Positions 24,514-35,556 of a stretch of 64,000 nucleotides of DNA are shown here, piece after piece. Location: positions 1 to 64,000 of the forward strand of contig CANJZE010000022.1 of the NCBI GenBank assembly GCA_947479455.1. Direction: 5' to 3'. Position 1 is the stretch's first letter; every line of letters starts with the position of its first letter. This DNA comes from Bacteroidota bacterium (GTDB taxonomy: Bacteria > Bacteroidota > Bacteroidia > Chitinophagales > LD1). The notes beneath the pieces were generated by a model, which worked only from the letters and a program-made list of their open reading frames with translations, was not told the origin of the DNA and searched no databases. A program made the position numbers and the translations under genes.

Positions 24514-27504
24514 CTACTTGATCCCTAACTCCTCCCTCAAATACTTCGCAGTAAAACTTTCTTTCGATTGCGCTACTTCTTCGGGTGTTCCGGTGGCAAT
24601 TACATTTCCACCGCGGAAACCACCTTCGGGTCCGATATCAATAATATGGTCGGCAACTTTTATTACATCCAGATTGTGCTCGATAACGAGAACGGTATTC
24701 CCTTTTTCAACTAAACGATTTAATACATCGAGCAACACGCGAATGTCTTCAAAATGCAAACCGGTAGTCGGTTCATCTAGAATGTAAAATGTTTTACCGG
24801 TATCTTTTTTCGAAAGCTCTGCCGAGAGTTTTACGCGTTGTGCTTCGCCACCAGATAATGTTGTAGATGATTGTCCTAATCGCAAATATCCAAGACCAAC
24901 ATCATTCAATGTTTTCAGCTTCGGATAAATGCTTGGAATGCTTTCGAAAAATTCAAGCGAATCTTCCACCGTCATGTTCAGCACATCGCTAATTGATTTT
25001 CCTTTGTAGCGCACTTCCAGCGTTTCGCGGTTGTAGCGTTTGCCAAAACATTTTTCGCACTGCACTTCTACATCGGGCAGAAAATTCATTTCAATAATCT
25101 TCATTCCACCTCCACCACATTCTTCACAACGTCCGCCTTTTACATTGAACGAAAATCTTCCTGCTGCATAGCCGCGAATTTTTGCTTCGGGTAACATCGC
25201 ATACAGCTTTCTGATTTCATCAAAAACTTTTATGTAAGTAACCGGATTGCTTCGCGGTGTTCTTCCAATTGGCGACTGGTCGATTTCAATTACTTTATCT
25301 ATTTGATTTAACCCTTCGATAGTATCGTGCTTCAGTGGTTTGTATTTGCCGTTGTAAACGTAGTTGTGCAGTATAGGATAAAGTGTTTCGTTAATCAACG
25401 ATGATTTGCCGCTGCCCGAAACTCCGCTTACACAAATGAAAGTGCCGAGTGGAAAATTCACACTTACATTTTTCAAATTGTTACCGGTGGCTCCATTCAA
25501 CTGTAAAAAATTTCCATTCCCAACTCTTCGCGTTTTTGGAACTTCAATTTTCAGTTCGCCTGAAAGAAATTTTGCTGTAGTGGAACCCTGCTTTAAAAAT
25601 TCTTCCGGTGTGCCGTGAGCCACAATTCTTCCTCCATGCTCGCCCGCGCGCGGGCCAATGTCAATAATGTAATCGCTCTCCAACATTATTTCTTTATCGT
25701 GTTCTACAACTAAAACTGTATTTGGATTTGATGCAAGTTGTTTAAGTGCAGTAATCAGTTTGCGGTTATCTCTTTGATGAAGCCCTATACTAGGTTCATC
25801 TAAAATATAAGTGATGCCCGAAAGCTGCGAACCGATTTGAGTAGCAAGGCGAATTCGCTGGCTCTCTCCACCGCTTAAACTTTTTGAGGGACGGTCGAGT
25901 GCCAAATAATCTAAACCAACATCGAGAATGAAAGCAATACGCGTGCGAATTTCTTTCAGCAATTCTTTAGCAATAGTTTGCTGGCGTTTGTTCATGCGCT
26001 CATCTAAACCGGTGAACCAATTTTGCAAATCATTCAAATCGAGTTTCGAAAGTTCGCCAATGTTTTTTTCATCAATCTTAAACCACAAACTTTCTTTTTT
26101 TAAGCGTGTGCCATTACAACTTGGGCAACTGTGCTGCTCCATATAACCTTCTGCCCAACTACGAATAGCTTCGGAAGTTGTAAACCGAAAACATCTTTTG
26201 AGTAAGCCGATCAATCCGCCTTTGTTTAAGGTGTACCATCTGTCATCATAGTCTTCTATAATTAAATCCTCATCATCAAAAACGACTTCTTCGGTGTCGC
26301 CATACAAAATAAAGTTGAGTGCTTCGTCAGGAATTTTCGAAATGGGTTCATCCAAATTGAACTTAAATTTCTTGGCAATCAAATTCAGTTCTTTGAAAAT
26401 AAAATTGTCGCGCTGCTCGCCAATGGGTTTGATTCCTCCGCGATTGATCGAAATTTTTTCATCGGGCAAAATTACTTTGCGGCTTACTTCATACGTAACT
26501 CCTAAACCATTGCAGGTATTGCACGCACCGTAAGGTGAGTTGAACGAAAACGAATTAGGTGATGGCTCTTCATACGAAATACCCGACTCAATACACATGA
26601 GATGTCGGCTGAACATAAACACTTCGTTCGTTTCGCTGTCGAGTAGCATCATCAATCCTTTGCCTTGTTTCATTGCCAGCGCCACAGAATTTCTTACTCG
26701 GTCTCTATCTGTATCATCAACTTTTAAGCGGTCGATAATTAATTCAATGTCGTGTACTTCATATCTATCCACCTGCATCTTCAACTTCACATCTACAATT
26801 TCTCCATCCACACGAATTTTTAAATAGCCCTGTTTGCGCACCTGCTCAAACAGCTCGCGGTAATGTCCTTTTCGCCCACGCACAACAGGCGCAAGAATGA
26901 TCATCCTCTTGTCTTTGTGGTTGGTTAGAAGTGTATCAATGATTTGCTCATCGGTAAACTTCACCATCTTTTTACCGGTTACATATGAATACGCTTCACC
27001 TGCGCGCGCAAAAAGCAAACGCATGAAGTCGTAAATCTCGGTAACCGTTCCAACAGTTGAACGCGGATTTTTATTGACTGATTTTTGTTCGATTGAAATT
27101 ACAGGAGAAAGCCCCGTAATTTTATCTACATCTGGTCTTTCTCCATTGCCAATAAACTGGCGCGCATAAGCCGAGAAAGAATCGAGGTAGCGTCTTTGTC
27201 CTTCGCTGTAAATTGTATCGAATGCAAGAGATGATTTTCCACTTCCCGATATTCCCGTGATAACCACAAACTGGTTTCGCGGAATGGTTACATCAATGTT
27301 CTTGAGGTTGTGCACGCGCGCACCAAACACTTCTATGTTGTCGGGCTCTAATCCCACCTCCCCAAACCCCTCCGAAGGAGGGGCTTCAACAGCCGCCTTC
27401 TCATCAACGAGTGTTGCTGTATTTATTCCCTCTCCTTCTGTTTCATCCCGACTTATTCGGGAGGGGAGGGTTAGGGTGGGGCTGGTATTTTTCTTTTTTG
27501 CCAT
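24514..27504 (-). CDS. uvrA: Excinuclease ABC subunit A
   Basis: UvrA finds bulky DNA damage and loads UvrB. Walker motifs are [14 protein letters not shown] and [15 protein letters not shown]; signatures are [12 protein letters not shown] and [12 protein letters not shown]; zinc-binding pairs include [19 protein letters not shown] and [10 protein letters not shown]. The ATG at 27504 ([11 protein letters not shown]) is preferred. The normal UvrA start ([15 protein letters not shown]) appears only near residue 56; the 45 or so residues before it are encoded by a palindromic repeat. The core looks intact, so the extension is probably tolerated as a disordered tail. The gene ends four bases from the stop of the interrupted gene on the other strand. 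Confidence 0.95.
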   Translation of the reverse strand: MAKKKNTSPTLTLPSRISRDETEGEGINTATLVDEKAAVEAPPSEGFGEVGLEPDNIEVFGARVHNLKNIDVTIPRNQFVVITGISGSGKSSLAFDTIYSEGQRRYLDSFSAYARQFIGNGERPDVDKITGLSPVISIEQKSVNKNPRSTVGTVTEIYDFMRLLFARAGEAYSYVTGKKMVKFTDEQIIDTLLTNHKDKRMIILAPVVRGRKGHYRELFEQVRKQGYLKIRVDGEIVDVKLKMQVDRYEVHDIELIIDRLKVDDTDRDRVRNSVALAMKQGKGLMMLLDSETNEVFMFSRHLMCIESGISYEEPSPNSFSFNSPYGACNTCNGLGVTYEVSRKVILPDEKISINRGGIKPIGEQRDNFIFKELNLIAKKFKFNLDEPISKIPDEALNFILYGDTEEVVFDDEDLIIEDYDDRWYTLNKGGLIGLLKRCFRFTTSEAIRSWAEGYMEQHSCPSCNGTRLKKESLWFKIDEKNIGELSKLDLNDLQNWFTGLDERMNKRQQTIAKELLKEIRTRIAFILDVGLDYLALDRPSKSLSGGESQRIRLATQIGSQLSGITYILDEPSIGLHQRDNRKLITALKQLASNPNTVLVVEHDKEIMLESDYIIDIGPRAGEHGGRIVAHGTPEEFLKQGSTTAKFLSGELKIEVPKTRRVGNGNFLQLNGATGNNLKNVSVNFPLGTFICVSGVSGSGKSSLINETLYPILHNYVYNGKYKPLKHDTIEGLNQIDKVIEIDQSPIGRTPRSNPVTYIKVFDEIRKLYAMLPEAKIRGYAAGRFSFNVKGGRCEECGGGGMKIIEMNFLPDVEVQCEKCFGKRYNRETLEVRYKGKSISDVLNMTVEDSLEFFESIPSIYPKLKTLNDVGLGYLRLGQSSTTLSGGEAQRVKLSAELSKKDTGKTFYILDEPTTGLHFEDIRVLLDVLNRLVEKGNTVLVIEHNLDVIKVADHIIDIGPEGGFRGGNVIATGTPEEVAQSKESFTAKYLREELGIK
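27350..27484. mobile_element. Palindromic GC-rich element inserted in frame in uvrA
   Basis: The left end (ATCCCACCTCCCCAAACCCC) and right end (GGGAGGGGAGGGTTAGGGT) are C-rich and G-rich and roughly inverse. An inner hairpin CCCCTCC/GGAGGGG is present near 27367-27383. It is read in frame as the N-terminal extension of UvrA ([12 protein letters not shown] and [13 protein letters not shown]). Confidence 0.75.
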
Positions 27505-27591
27505 TTGCGAGGGCGCGAATTTATACAAATGCAATTGCAAAAATGGATTGTCTGATCAAACATTTTATATGTCTGCTAGCCACAATCTGTA

Positions 27592-29400
27592 TTAAACCGA
27601 TTTTTCGTAGTACGGAGAAACCATTTCTATTCCCGCTTCGCTGCAAGCATCCTGAATGTTTTGATGCAAGTCTGAATAGATAGAATTTTGCAAAGAAGGT
27701 TCTTTGGTGTACACATTGATTTGGTACGAAATATAAAAATCATCAAGGCTTAGGTTAAGCACGAATGGTTTCGGTTCCTGAAGAACGTGTTCTGTTTTAA
27801 GCGCTGCCTTAATTAGTATTTCATGTACTTTCTTCCATGGCATTTCGTAACCCATAGTAACTTTTGTATGCAAAATCAAGCCGGTATCCTCTGGCTTGGT
27901 ATGAGCGGTGTAATTGGTAGTATTACTTGAAAGCACCGTTGCGTTAGGCACCGTTACTTCTTCGTTTTTGACTGTTCTAATGCGGGTAACCAATAATGTT
28001 TTTTCGATTACATCGCCAGTTATTAATCCAATATTTACACGGTCGCCCACTTTAAACGGGCGCATGTAAGTAATCACCAAACCGGCTATTACATTGGCAA
28101 TGGCGTTTGAAGAACCTAAGGAAAGTAACACGCCTAAAAAAACTGAAACGCCTTGAAACGCAGCAGAGCTTGAACCCGGTAAGTAAGGAAAAATCAAAAT
28201 CAACATAAACGCATACATCAGCACCCGAAAAATATCAAAGGTAGGTTGCGCCCAATCCCGATGAAAGCCGTCAATTTCTACATCACCCTCTTCTACCTGT
28301 TGCGCAAAAAATTTGGCCACCTGCAAGCAGTATTTAAAAATATAGTAGATGACCAAAATGGTAAAGAAATCAGGAATAAAATTGATGACTCCATTCATGG
28401 CTGATTTTGCCGGTGTAAAAACCAAACCAAACAAGGTAATAGCCCATTTTTCGGTTACAGGAAAAATACCGAAGAGCAAAGGCAGGGAGAAATAAACCGC
28501 AACAAGAATGGTGATAAGCCGGGTAAAATTGACCAGCCTGTGCGCTACCATTTCATGTTCATCCGGAGTAAATAGCACAAACTTGCCAATAGTAATTCCG
28601 TTTAAGAAATGTAACCTTTGGTTGCTTAAAAATCCTTTGATGTATTTGAAAACTTTGTTGATTAGAAAAATAACAATGCATAAACACAGCACAATCAGCA
28701 ACACCCAAACCGATTTTTCGATTCTATCTTTGGTCAAATTAATTTGCTTTTCTGCCTCTACACCGGCAATAATTTTGGCCGTTAGGTCTTTTGCCAGGTC
28801 CTCGCCTTTTTTCGAAAACCAAAGCGCATCTACCTGCGAAACGGTGAGTACGGTTTCCTTGCTATTATATAGAATATGAAACAAGTTGCCGCGGTCAAGA
28901 ATAGAAAGCGATTCTGACGTGAACCTTGGATCTCGATACATTTTTTTCATCCATTTATTCAGCGTGGCTACTCTCTCTTTGGCAGGAATTGAATAGAGGT
29001 TGGCATACAGATAAAACATGGTGTCGCTGAACGGTGCAACTGGTAATGCAACTGTGGTAGTTTTAAGTAGCCCCAGTTTTTCTGCTAACTGTGCCTTAGC
29101 TATTGAATCATTCATTCCAAGCGTGTCTATTTCGCCCATCAGTCGAATTGCTTCTTCGCCCTCGCTCAATTGTAACCGCCCTTCCAATTCAACTTTCTTT
29201 AGCGAATCTTCTTCGTACACTTGTGTCTGTTCCGCAAAAATTTTTTCTACTGCTGCAAAAACACCGTTAGAAATTGTGTCGAGCTCATTCTTGTTTTGTG
29301 CCTGCGTGGTTAATGCAAAAAATAAAAAGAGAGCAAATGAAAATTTTAAGAAGGCAGAAGAAAAAATAGTGCGTTTTGAAACCATTTTTTGAAGACACAT
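27592..29400 (-). CDS. MscS-family mechanosensitive channel
   Basis: The 602-residue protein has a signal peptide ([14 protein letters not shown]), a periplasmic helical domain of about 190 residues, four to five membrane segments and the MscS core. The pore helix is [20 protein letters not shown], followed by the beta domain ([31 protein letters not shown]). It would open under membrane tension to release solutes. An ATG 15 bases after the outermost start is an equally good start. The large N-terminal region resembles the MscK/YbdG-type extended members. Confidence 0.88.
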   Translation of the reverse strand: MCLQKMVSKRTIFSSAFLKFSFALFLFFALTTQAQNKNELDTISNGVFAAVEKIFAEQTQVYEEDSLKKVELEGRLQLSEGEEAIRLMGEIDTLGMNDSIAKAQLAEKLGLLKTTTVALPVAPFSDTMFYLYANLYSIPAKERVATLNKWMKKMYRDPRFTSESLSILDRGNLFHILYNSKETVLTVSQVDALWFSKKGEDLAKDLTAKIIAGVEAEKQINLTKDRIEKSVWVLLIVLCLCIVIFLINKVFKYIKGFLSNQRLHFLNGITIGKFVLFTPDEHEMVAHRLVNFTRLITILVAVYFSLPLLFGIFPVTEKWAITLFGLVFTPAKSAMNGVINFIPDFFTILVIYYIFKYCLQVAKFFAQQVEEGDVEIDGFHRDWAQPTFDIFRVLMYAFMLILIFPYLPGSSSAAFQGVSVFLGVLLSLGSSNAIANVIAGLVITYMRPFKVGDRVNIGLITGDVIEKTLLVTRIRTVKNEEVTVPNATVLSSNTTNYTAHTKPEDTGLILHTKVTMGYEMPWKKVHEILIKAALKTEHVLQEPKPFVLNLSLDDFYISYQINVYTKEPSLQNSIYSDLHQNIQDACSEAGIEMVSPYYEKSV

Positions 29401-29559
29401 ATGGAAGTTGTTTAGGTTTTAAATAAACATAGATTATTTGAATTGGGAAGATTCATTTCTCTTTTGCCTGCTTCGGTTGCCATGCTAAACTTTCTCCAAA
29501 ACCTATTTCATGTTTCTGATTTCTTTTACCTACTTTTCGTTTCAATAAAATCATTACGT

Positions 29560-30819
29560 ATGAGAAACCATTACTCCTTTGTCTTCCTCTCGGTTTTCAT
29601 TCTTTTTTATTCTGAACTAAAATCTCAGTGCAGCAACGGTCGTTTCTACGACAAAATTTTTTCGCAGTCGTCTTCCACCGTAACTTTTGGTAACGCTATG
29701 AAATTTGACAGCACTTTTGTGGATTTGAAAATGGATATCTACCAACCTACAGGCGATAATCTTTTACATCGACCGCTAATTGTGTTGGCATTTCCGGGAA
29801 GTTTTACCGCAGGAACCCGCCTAAGTCCCGATATAATTACTATATGCGACAATTTTTCGCGAAGAGGTTACGTGTGCGCATCTATTGATTACCGTTTAGG
29901 ATTTGAAGGCGGCAGCGATTGCGACACCAATCAGTTTAAAGCGTTAATGCGTGCCGTTCAGGATATGAAAGCTGCGGTTCGTTATTTTTATAAGGATGCG
30001 CAAACCACCAATACGTTTCGTGTTGATACCAATCAAATTTGGATTGGTGGAAGTTCGGCCGGAGCATTTATAGGATTGAATTACGCATATGGAAAAGTAG
30101 ATACACTCTCACGCTCTGAACCAGTTTGGGCAAGACCAGCATTGGATTCATTGGGCGGGCCCGAAGGCAATAGTGGAAACGCGGGTTTTGGCAGCAAAGT
30201 AAAAGGTGTTATTGATTTGTGCGGTGCCATTGCCGATACTGTATGGATGATGCCGGGCGACCCGATTTTAGTAGGTGTACACGGCACTGCTGATGCCACT
30301 GTTTCTTGTTACTATGATAGTATTTATGCATCAACACATCCCGAAAGTTTGTTGTTTGGCGGAGGCGATATAAAAAACAGACTTGACCATATTCCTTTAA
30401 ACCATTTCCTGTATTTGTTTCAAGGTGCCGACCACGTGCCTTATATTTTGCCTATTCCATTTATTCCACCGGCTTCTAGTTACATGGATTCTACCGTTTG
30501 GATTGTGCGCGATTTTCTTTTTCAGAATACCACTTGCGATTCCACACAAATTTCTGGAATGGAAGATGTAGCGTTTGAAATTCCTGTTTCTGTTTTCCCG
30601 AATCTGAGCGATGATGTAACAACAATTTACTCGCGCTACAATAATGATTTGATAGCCGAAGTCTTTTCGGTAGATGGAAAATTATTGACGAGGAAATTAG
30701 TACCCGCTCAATCGTCACAAGAAATTTCGAAACAAGAACTTGGCGCAGGAATTTATGTGCTTCGGATTGCCGACTTGAAAAATCCAATCTGCAAAACCGA
30801 GCGAATTGTATTTTACTAA
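29560..30819 (+). CDS. T9SS-exported alpha/beta-hydrolase (esterase-like)
   Basis: The start at 29560 gives a signal peptide (MRNHYSFVFLSVFILFYSEL, cut after KSQ). The hydrolase has VLAFPGSF (oxyanion region), GYVCASIDYRLG, the nucleophile elbow GGSSAG with Ser166, and a candidate His in GADHVPY. It ends with a short sorting domain (VSVFPNLSDDV to CKTERIVFY). Together these predict a surface or secreted esterase. It is the active-looking partner of the paralogue at 33921, with a TonB-dependent receptor between them. Confidence 0.8.
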   Translation: MRNHYSFVFLSVFILFYSELKSQCSNGRFYDKIFSQSSSTVTFGNAMKFDSTFVDLKMDIYQPTGDNLLHRPLIVLAFPGSFTAGTRLSPDIITICDNFSRRGYVCASIDYRLGFEGGSDCDTNQFKALMRAVQDMKAAVRYFYKDAQTTNTFRVDTNQIWIGGSSAGAFIGLNYAYGKVDTLSRSEPVWARPALDSLGGPEGNSGNAGFGSKVKGVIDLCGAIADTVWMMPGDPILVGVHGTADATVSCYYDSIYASTHPESLLFGGGDIKNRLDHIPLNHFLYLFQGADHVPYILPIPFIPPASSYMDSTVWIVRDFLFQNTTCDSTQISGMEDVAFEIPVSVFPNLSDDVTTIYSRYNNDLIAEVFSVDGKLLTRKLVPAQSSQEISKQELGAGIYVLRIADLKNPICKTERIVFY

Positions 30820-30868
30820 AAATGGTTTTTCTAATTTACTTTCATTTCTTATCATCGCTTTATAAGAA

Positions 30869-33853
30869 ATGAAAAAATATCTACTTCTGCTTTTTCAAAG
30901 CTTCGCTTTTGCTTCCATTGTTTTCTCACAAGAGATTTCAGGAACGCTGTTCGATAAGCAAAATAATGAAGCCCTGATAGGTGCCACTGTTTCAGTAAAG
31001 GGTACCGCCACTGGAACCACTACCGATATTGACGGAAAGTTTCAACTAAAGATAACCCAGCAACCACCGCTCACCCTTTTGTTTTCATATATAGGGTATA
31101 CCGCTCAGGAAATAGAAATCAAAACTTCTGAAGAATTGAAACGTACATTCAGTATTAAATTAGGTGCTACGGAAAAGGTTTTAAAAGATGTTGAAATTGT
31201 TGATTCGCGCATTACGCAAAAGCAAAAGGAATCGCCACTTACAGTAGAGAGTATGGGGTTGCAGGCAATCAAGCAAACGGCTTCATCTACCTTTTACGAA
31301 GGCTTGGGCGGGTTGAAAGGCGTGGATATGACTGCAGCTTCAATGGGTTTTGTGATTATAAATACCCGCGGATTTAATTCCACCTCTCCGGTTCGCTCAT
31401 TACAGTTATTAGATGGTGCCGATAATCAGGCACCGGGTTTAAATTTTAGTGTAGGAAATTTTGCTGGAGCTACCGAAATTGATATCCAAAAAGTGGACTT
31501 GATTGTGGGGGCTTCATCATCGTTGTATGGCCCAAACGCTTTCAATGGCGTAATTAATATGCAAACAAAAAATCCTTTTTTCTATAACGGGTTGACCGTT
31601 TTTGTAAAAGGAGGGGAGCGCAATTTGTTTGAAGGCGCCCTCCGTTACGCTAAAGTTTTCAAGAATAAAAACCAGACCGATAAGTTTGCCTTTAAACTAA
31701 ACTTTAGTTACCTGAGGGCCGATGATTGGGTGGCAGATAACCTCTCGGCATCTACCGGTTCTTGGCAGCCGAGTACAAATGCAGGAGGTTATGATGCGGT
31801 AAGCCGTTATGGCGATGAGCTACTGGTTCAGGGCTCTAACAATTACATCCTGCTGGCCCGCACATTTCCTGGCTTGAAACAATTTTTTAGAACCGGATAC
31901 CTGGAAAAAGACTTGGTGAATTACAACACACGAAACATTAAAGCAAATGCATCGGTTCATTATAAAATTACCGACAAGATTGAAATAAAGGCAGCCTATA
32001 ATTTTGGAACAGGAACTACCGTTTATCAAGGCGATAACCGATATAGTTTAAAGGGACTTCGTTTTCAGCAGGCAAAGATTGAGATTTCTCAACCCGATAA
32101 ATTTTTTATTCGCGCTTACACTACCTTAGAAAATTCGGGTAATTCTTATGACGCTGTTTTTACAGCATTGAAATTACAGCAGTTTGCCAGAAGTGACGAA
32201 GAATGGAATACCTATTACACCCGTTTTTGGACCAATGGCAGCCCTGGTGTTACTGCACCTTCTACTCGGGTAAAAAATCTTCCTGGCTTTCCCAACACAA
32301 ATTCCTTTGCCTGGATATATCAATTTGATTCGACCAATACGGTAGCGAATGCGGTGTTGGATACTTATCACGATTCGCTTGTGCTTTGGCATCAAATGGC
32401 ACGCAATTATGCCGATACTGCTACCGGGCTTTTTGGCGGACGTGCCAGACCTGCTCCCGGTACACCGCTTTTCGATTCTGTCTTTAACGATATTATTTCT
32501 CGTACTGCTTTTGAACAGGGCGGCACCTTGTTTTACGACCGCTCGAAATTAGTGCATGTGCAAGGCGAATATAAGTTTACGCCTAAGTTAAAAGGAAGAG
32601 AAAATCCGTTCATGGATATTATTGCCGGTGCCAGTTTCAGAATGTATTTGCCCGATTCCAAAGGAACAATTTTCAGCGATACAATTACTGATTATAAAAT
32701 AAGGAAGAAGATAGATGGAAGTGAAAGTACGGTAACGGTGAACGAGTTTAATGCTTTGAAGAAGGATAGTTTTGAAGTGCTGGATAACATCCGTTTCAGA
32801 ATAAAAAATTGGGAAGTGGGCGGTTATCTCAGCGTTTCGAAAAAATTTGATTTCGGAAAAGGAAATAAGCATTCCATCATTCTCACAGCCACTTGTCGAG
32901 TAGATAAAAACCAAAATTTTCCGGTGATTGCTACTCCTGCTGCATCAATCGTTTATTCCTTCAACAATAAACATACGCTGCGCTTTTCGTTTGCTTCGGC
33001 TATTCGCAATCCAACTTTGCAAGATCAATACCTGTATTACAATGTTGGTCGTGCATTGTTGATTGGAAATTTAAACGGCTTTGATTCTCTCGCAACTATT
33101 GAATCGGTACGAGCTTATTTAAATAGCCCAAGTCCTAAAGATTCGATGATTCATTATGTCAATGTTCCCAAGGTGCGTCCTGAGCAGGTGAAAAGTTTTG
33201 AGTTGGGTTACAAAGGCGTAATTGCCAATAAACTTTTCATTGACGGAAGCGGTTACGTTAGTTTCTACAAGTATTTTTTGGGTTATCAAATCGGGCTTAC
33301 GCTTCAAAACTATGGAACCACCAAACAACCTAAACAAGTGTATCGTGTTTCTGCCAATTCGCCCGACCAAATTATGACTTACGGAGTTTCGGTAGGCTTT
33401 AATTATTACTTCATCCGCAATTTTTCATTAAACGGAAATTACAGTTGGAACAAAATAAATTTGCTGGGTTCTACCGATCCAATAATTCCGGCATACAATA
33501 CGCCTGAGCATAAATTTAATGTGGGTGTGAGTGGCAGTAATATTAAATTAGGAAAGGCAAAAGGATTTGGATTCAATATTACTTACAAATGGATTCAGGG
33601 TTTTGAGTTTGAGGGCTCACCCCAATTTACCGGTGCCATTCCAACTTACTCCTTGCTCGATGCACAAATAAATTGGGAGGTAAAAAAGATTTACAGCACA
33701 TTTAAATTAGGCGGCTCTAACTTAATCTCTAATCGCAATTATCAGGCGTATGGAGGGCCGGGTATAGGTCGATTAATTTATGGTTCGGTGCTTATAGATA
33801 TTAATACCGAGACTTTGCAAAAAGGACATGCTAAGGTGAAGACAAACTGGTAG
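30869..33853 (+). CDS. TonB-dependent receptor with N-terminal carboxypeptidase-regulatory-like domain
   Basis: The 994-residue outer-membrane protein has a signal peptide (MKKYLLLLFQSFAFASIVFS), a beta-sandwich domain (EALIGATVSVKGTATGTTTD), a plug (GGLKGVDMTAASMGFVIINT; VDLIVGASSSLYGPNAFNGV) and a 22-strand-type barrel. It would import a ligand using TonB energy. There is no SusD gene next to it, so it is not a standard SusCD pair. It is flanked by T9SS hydrolases, which suggests the ligand is a product of ester cleavage. Confidence 0.88.
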   Translation: MKKYLLLLFQSFAFASIVFSQEISGTLFDKQNNEALIGATVSVKGTATGTTTDIDGKFQLKITQQPPLTLLFSYIGYTAQEIEIKTSEELKRTFSIKLGATEKVLKDVEIVDSRITQKQKESPLTVESMGLQAIKQTASSTFYEGLGGLKGVDMTAASMGFVIINTRGFNSTSPVRSLQLLDGADNQAPGLNFSVGNFAGATEIDIQKVDLIVGASSSLYGPNAFNGVINMQTKNPFFYNGLTVFVKGGERNLFEGALRYAKVFKNKNQTDKFAFKLNFSYLRADDWVADNLSASTGSWQPSTNAGGYDAVSRYGDELLVQGSNNYILLARTFPGLKQFFRTGYLEKDLVNYNTRNIKANASVHYKITDKIEIKAAYNFGTGTTVYQGDNRYSLKGLRFQQAKIEISQPDKFFIRAYTTLENSGNSYDAVFTALKLQQFARSDEEWNTYYTRFWTNGSPGVTAPSTRVKNLPGFPNTNSFAWIYQFDSTNTVANAVLDTYHDSLVLWHQMARNYADTATGLFGGRARPAPGTPLFDSVFNDIISRTAFEQGGTLFYDRSKLVHVQGEYKFTPKLKGRENPFMDIIAGASFRMYLPDSKGTIFSDTITDYKIRKKIDGSESTVTVNEFNALKKDSFEVLDNIRFRIKNWEVGGYLSVSKKFDFGKGNKHSIILTATCRVDKNQNFPVIATPAASIVYSFNNKHTLRFSFASAIRNPTLQDQYLYYNVGRALLIGNLNGFDSLATIESVRAYLNSPSPKDSMIHYVNVPKVRPEQVKSFELGYKGVIANKLFIDGSGYVSFYKYFLGYQIGLTLQNYGTTKQPKQVYRVSANSPDQIMTYGVSVGFNYYFIRNFSLNGNYSWNKINLLGSTDPIIPAYNTPEHKFNVGVSGSNIKLGKAKGFGFNITYKWIQGFEFEGSPQFTGAIPTYSLLDAQINWEVKKIYSTFKLGGSNLISNRNYQAYGGPGIGRLIYGSVLIDINTETLQKGHAKVKTNW

Positions 33854-33920
33854 AAAAATTTTCTGGTTGAAAAATTAAATGTTTACTTCACACCTCATTC
33901 TTAAACCAAAACTTATCACC

Positions 33921-35408
33921 ATGAAAAAAAATTTACAAACCCTTATCGTTGCCATGCTCCTGATTACGGCATCAGCAACACAAGCGCAAGTAAGATACCT
34001 GGACGAAGTATTTCCTAATGTACAAGTAGATACAACTATTACGTATGCGCAAAACCTTGAATTTTTTACCGGCTTCACCGCCTTAGCCCCTCTGGTAATG
34101 GATGTTTACCGTCCGGTAGGCGATACAGCTAAAAACCGTCCTATTATTTTGCTTTCTCACAACGGTTCGTTCCTTCCCGAAAACCTTACGCACGCGCTTA
34201 TAGGTTTGTGCTTTAACGGTAGAAAAGATTCTTCGATTGTTGAATTGTGTAAGCGATTTGCCAAGAGAGGTTATGTAGCTGTTTCTTTTGATTACCGCTT
34301 AGGATGGAGCGCAACTGCAACTGACCAAATTACACGCACCAAAACAATTATACAAGCCGTTTACCGAGGCATGCAAGATGCAAAATCATGCATCCGTTAT
34401 TTCAAAAATGATTACGCTAATAACAGCAACTCATACGGTATTGATACCGGAAAAATCATACTTGGCGGAAGCAACTCAGGCGCGTATGTGGCTATTGCCG
34501 CAAGTTCGTTTAATGACACTGCCGAGTTCAATAACATTAAATTCGTTGACATCAATGGCTCTTTTGTAAAACAAGATACCATTGGCGATTTTGATGGTTT
34601 TGGTGGCGTTCAAAATCACGATAACTATCCTGGAATTTCTTCAAGATTTGAATGCGTGCTTTCTCTTGGAGGTGCTGTCGGTGATACTTCTTGGATTCAA
34701 CCTGGCGAAACTCCAATTCTTGCCTTTCACGGAGTAAATGAAACAGGCACGCAATTCAATACAGGTATTGTAACTACTTCTACCGGCCAACCGGTAATTG
34801 AAGTAAGTGGTCCTGGTGATTTTATGCCGTTTGTAGATGCCGCGGGTAATAACGATGGTTTCAAACCAAATAATTTTGCACAAGGTCCACCTAATAGAGA
34901 TGGTCTTGGAACAATTACCACTCCTATTGAAGGTTTATATCCTTTTTATGGGCAAAAATTTGAACCATGGAATTGGTTCGATACGGCTTGCTATAATGGT
35001 TCGGCTCCTATGCTTTCGATAACAGGTGGAAACGCAAGCCCTACAAAGGGTAACAGATATATAGACACGATTATGGGGTACTCTTCGCCACGTCTTGTCA
35101 AACTTCTAAATTTAGATACGGTAACTATACTACCTACAGGAGTTAATAGTGTAGCAGCAAACACCGAATTTAGTTTGTTCCCTAATCCGGCAAACAATGA
35201 ATTAAATATTTCTGTAGCGGCTACGCAAAAACAAATTTCAAACATTCGGATGTTCGATGTAACAGGAAGAATTACAAAGGAAGTTTCACAGGTAAATTCG
35301 TATACACACAAACTCGATGTTGGTGAATTGAATAACGGCATCTATCTTGTATCTATCAAACTGAACGATGGCAACATTATTACCCGCAAGGTTGTTATAG
35401 AGAAATAA
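33921..35408 (+). CDS. T9SS-exported alpha/beta-hydrolase paralogue with lost catalytic residues
   Basis: The start at 33921 gives MKKNLQTLIVAMLLITASAT with a cut after QAQ. It shares order and motifs with the 29560 gene (ILLSHNGSF, GYVAVSFDYRLGWS, GMQDAKSCIRYFKNDY), but the nucleophile elbow reads GGSNSG, putting Asn185 where the paralogue has Ser166. The His motif GADHVPY is replaced by GQKFEPW. The sorting domain is normal (FSLFPNPANNELNI to RKVVIEK). It is probably a surface-bound pseudoenzyme that binds substrate. A terminator follows. Confidence 0.78.
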   Translation: MKKNLQTLIVAMLLITASATQAQVRYLDEVFPNVQVDTTITYAQNLEFFTGFTALAPLVMDVYRPVGDTAKNRPIILLSHNGSFLPENLTHALIGLCFNGRKDSSIVELCKRFAKRGYVAVSFDYRLGWSATATDQITRTKTIIQAVYRGMQDAKSCIRYFKNDYANNSNSYGIDTGKIILGGSNSGAYVAIAASSFNDTAEFNNIKFVDINGSFVKQDTIGDFDGFGGVQNHDNYPGISSRFECVLSLGGAVGDTSWIQPGETPILAFHGVNETGTQFNTGIVTTSTGQPVIEVSGPGDFMPFVDAAGNNDGFKPNNFAQGPPNRDGLGTITTPIEGLYPFYGQKFEPWNWFDTACYNGSAPMLSITGGNASPTKGNRYIDTIMGYSSPRLVKLLNLDTVTILPTGVNSVAANTEFSLFPNPANNELNISVAATQKQISNIRMFDVTGRITKEVSQVNSYTHKLDVGELNNGIYLVSIKLNDGNIITRKVVIEK

Positions 35409-35433
35409 CTTGAAACTGAACATTTTTTTAGAG

Positions 35434-35465
35434 CAGCGCAGAAAAAAAATCTGCGCTGTTTTTGT
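35434..35465 (+). terminator. Intrinsic terminator
   Basis: CAGCGCAGA (35434-35442) pairs perfectly with TCTGCGCTG (35450-35458), followed by a T-rich tail. It ends the hydrolase gene at 33921-35408. Confidence 0.9.
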
Positions 35466-35501
35466 TTTTGGCAGGTACTAATTCTATGGTGCGACAAAAA
35501 A

Positions 35502-35532
35502 TTTTTTCACTTCTACTAAATGGTTATGTTTG
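35502..35532 (+). promoter_or_regulatory. Predicted promoter of the SGNH hydrolase gene
   Basis: TATGTTTG (35525-35532) fits TAnnTTTG exactly. A T-rich stretch (35502-35507) sits at about the -33 distance but is not a clean TTTG. The start codon is 24 bases downstream. Confidence 0.45.
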
Positions 35533-35556
35533 TTAGGAAAACATAAACCAAAAACT

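Noticed and set aside
27257-27683. Forward frames across the uvrA start and the palindromic element
   Set aside because: They read the GC-rich element in the wrong strand; uvrA conservation explains the region.
30869-33853. TonB receptor considered as SusC of a polysaccharide locus
   Set aside because: No SusD gene is adjacent and the neighbours are esterase-like, so only the general TonB receptor call is kept.
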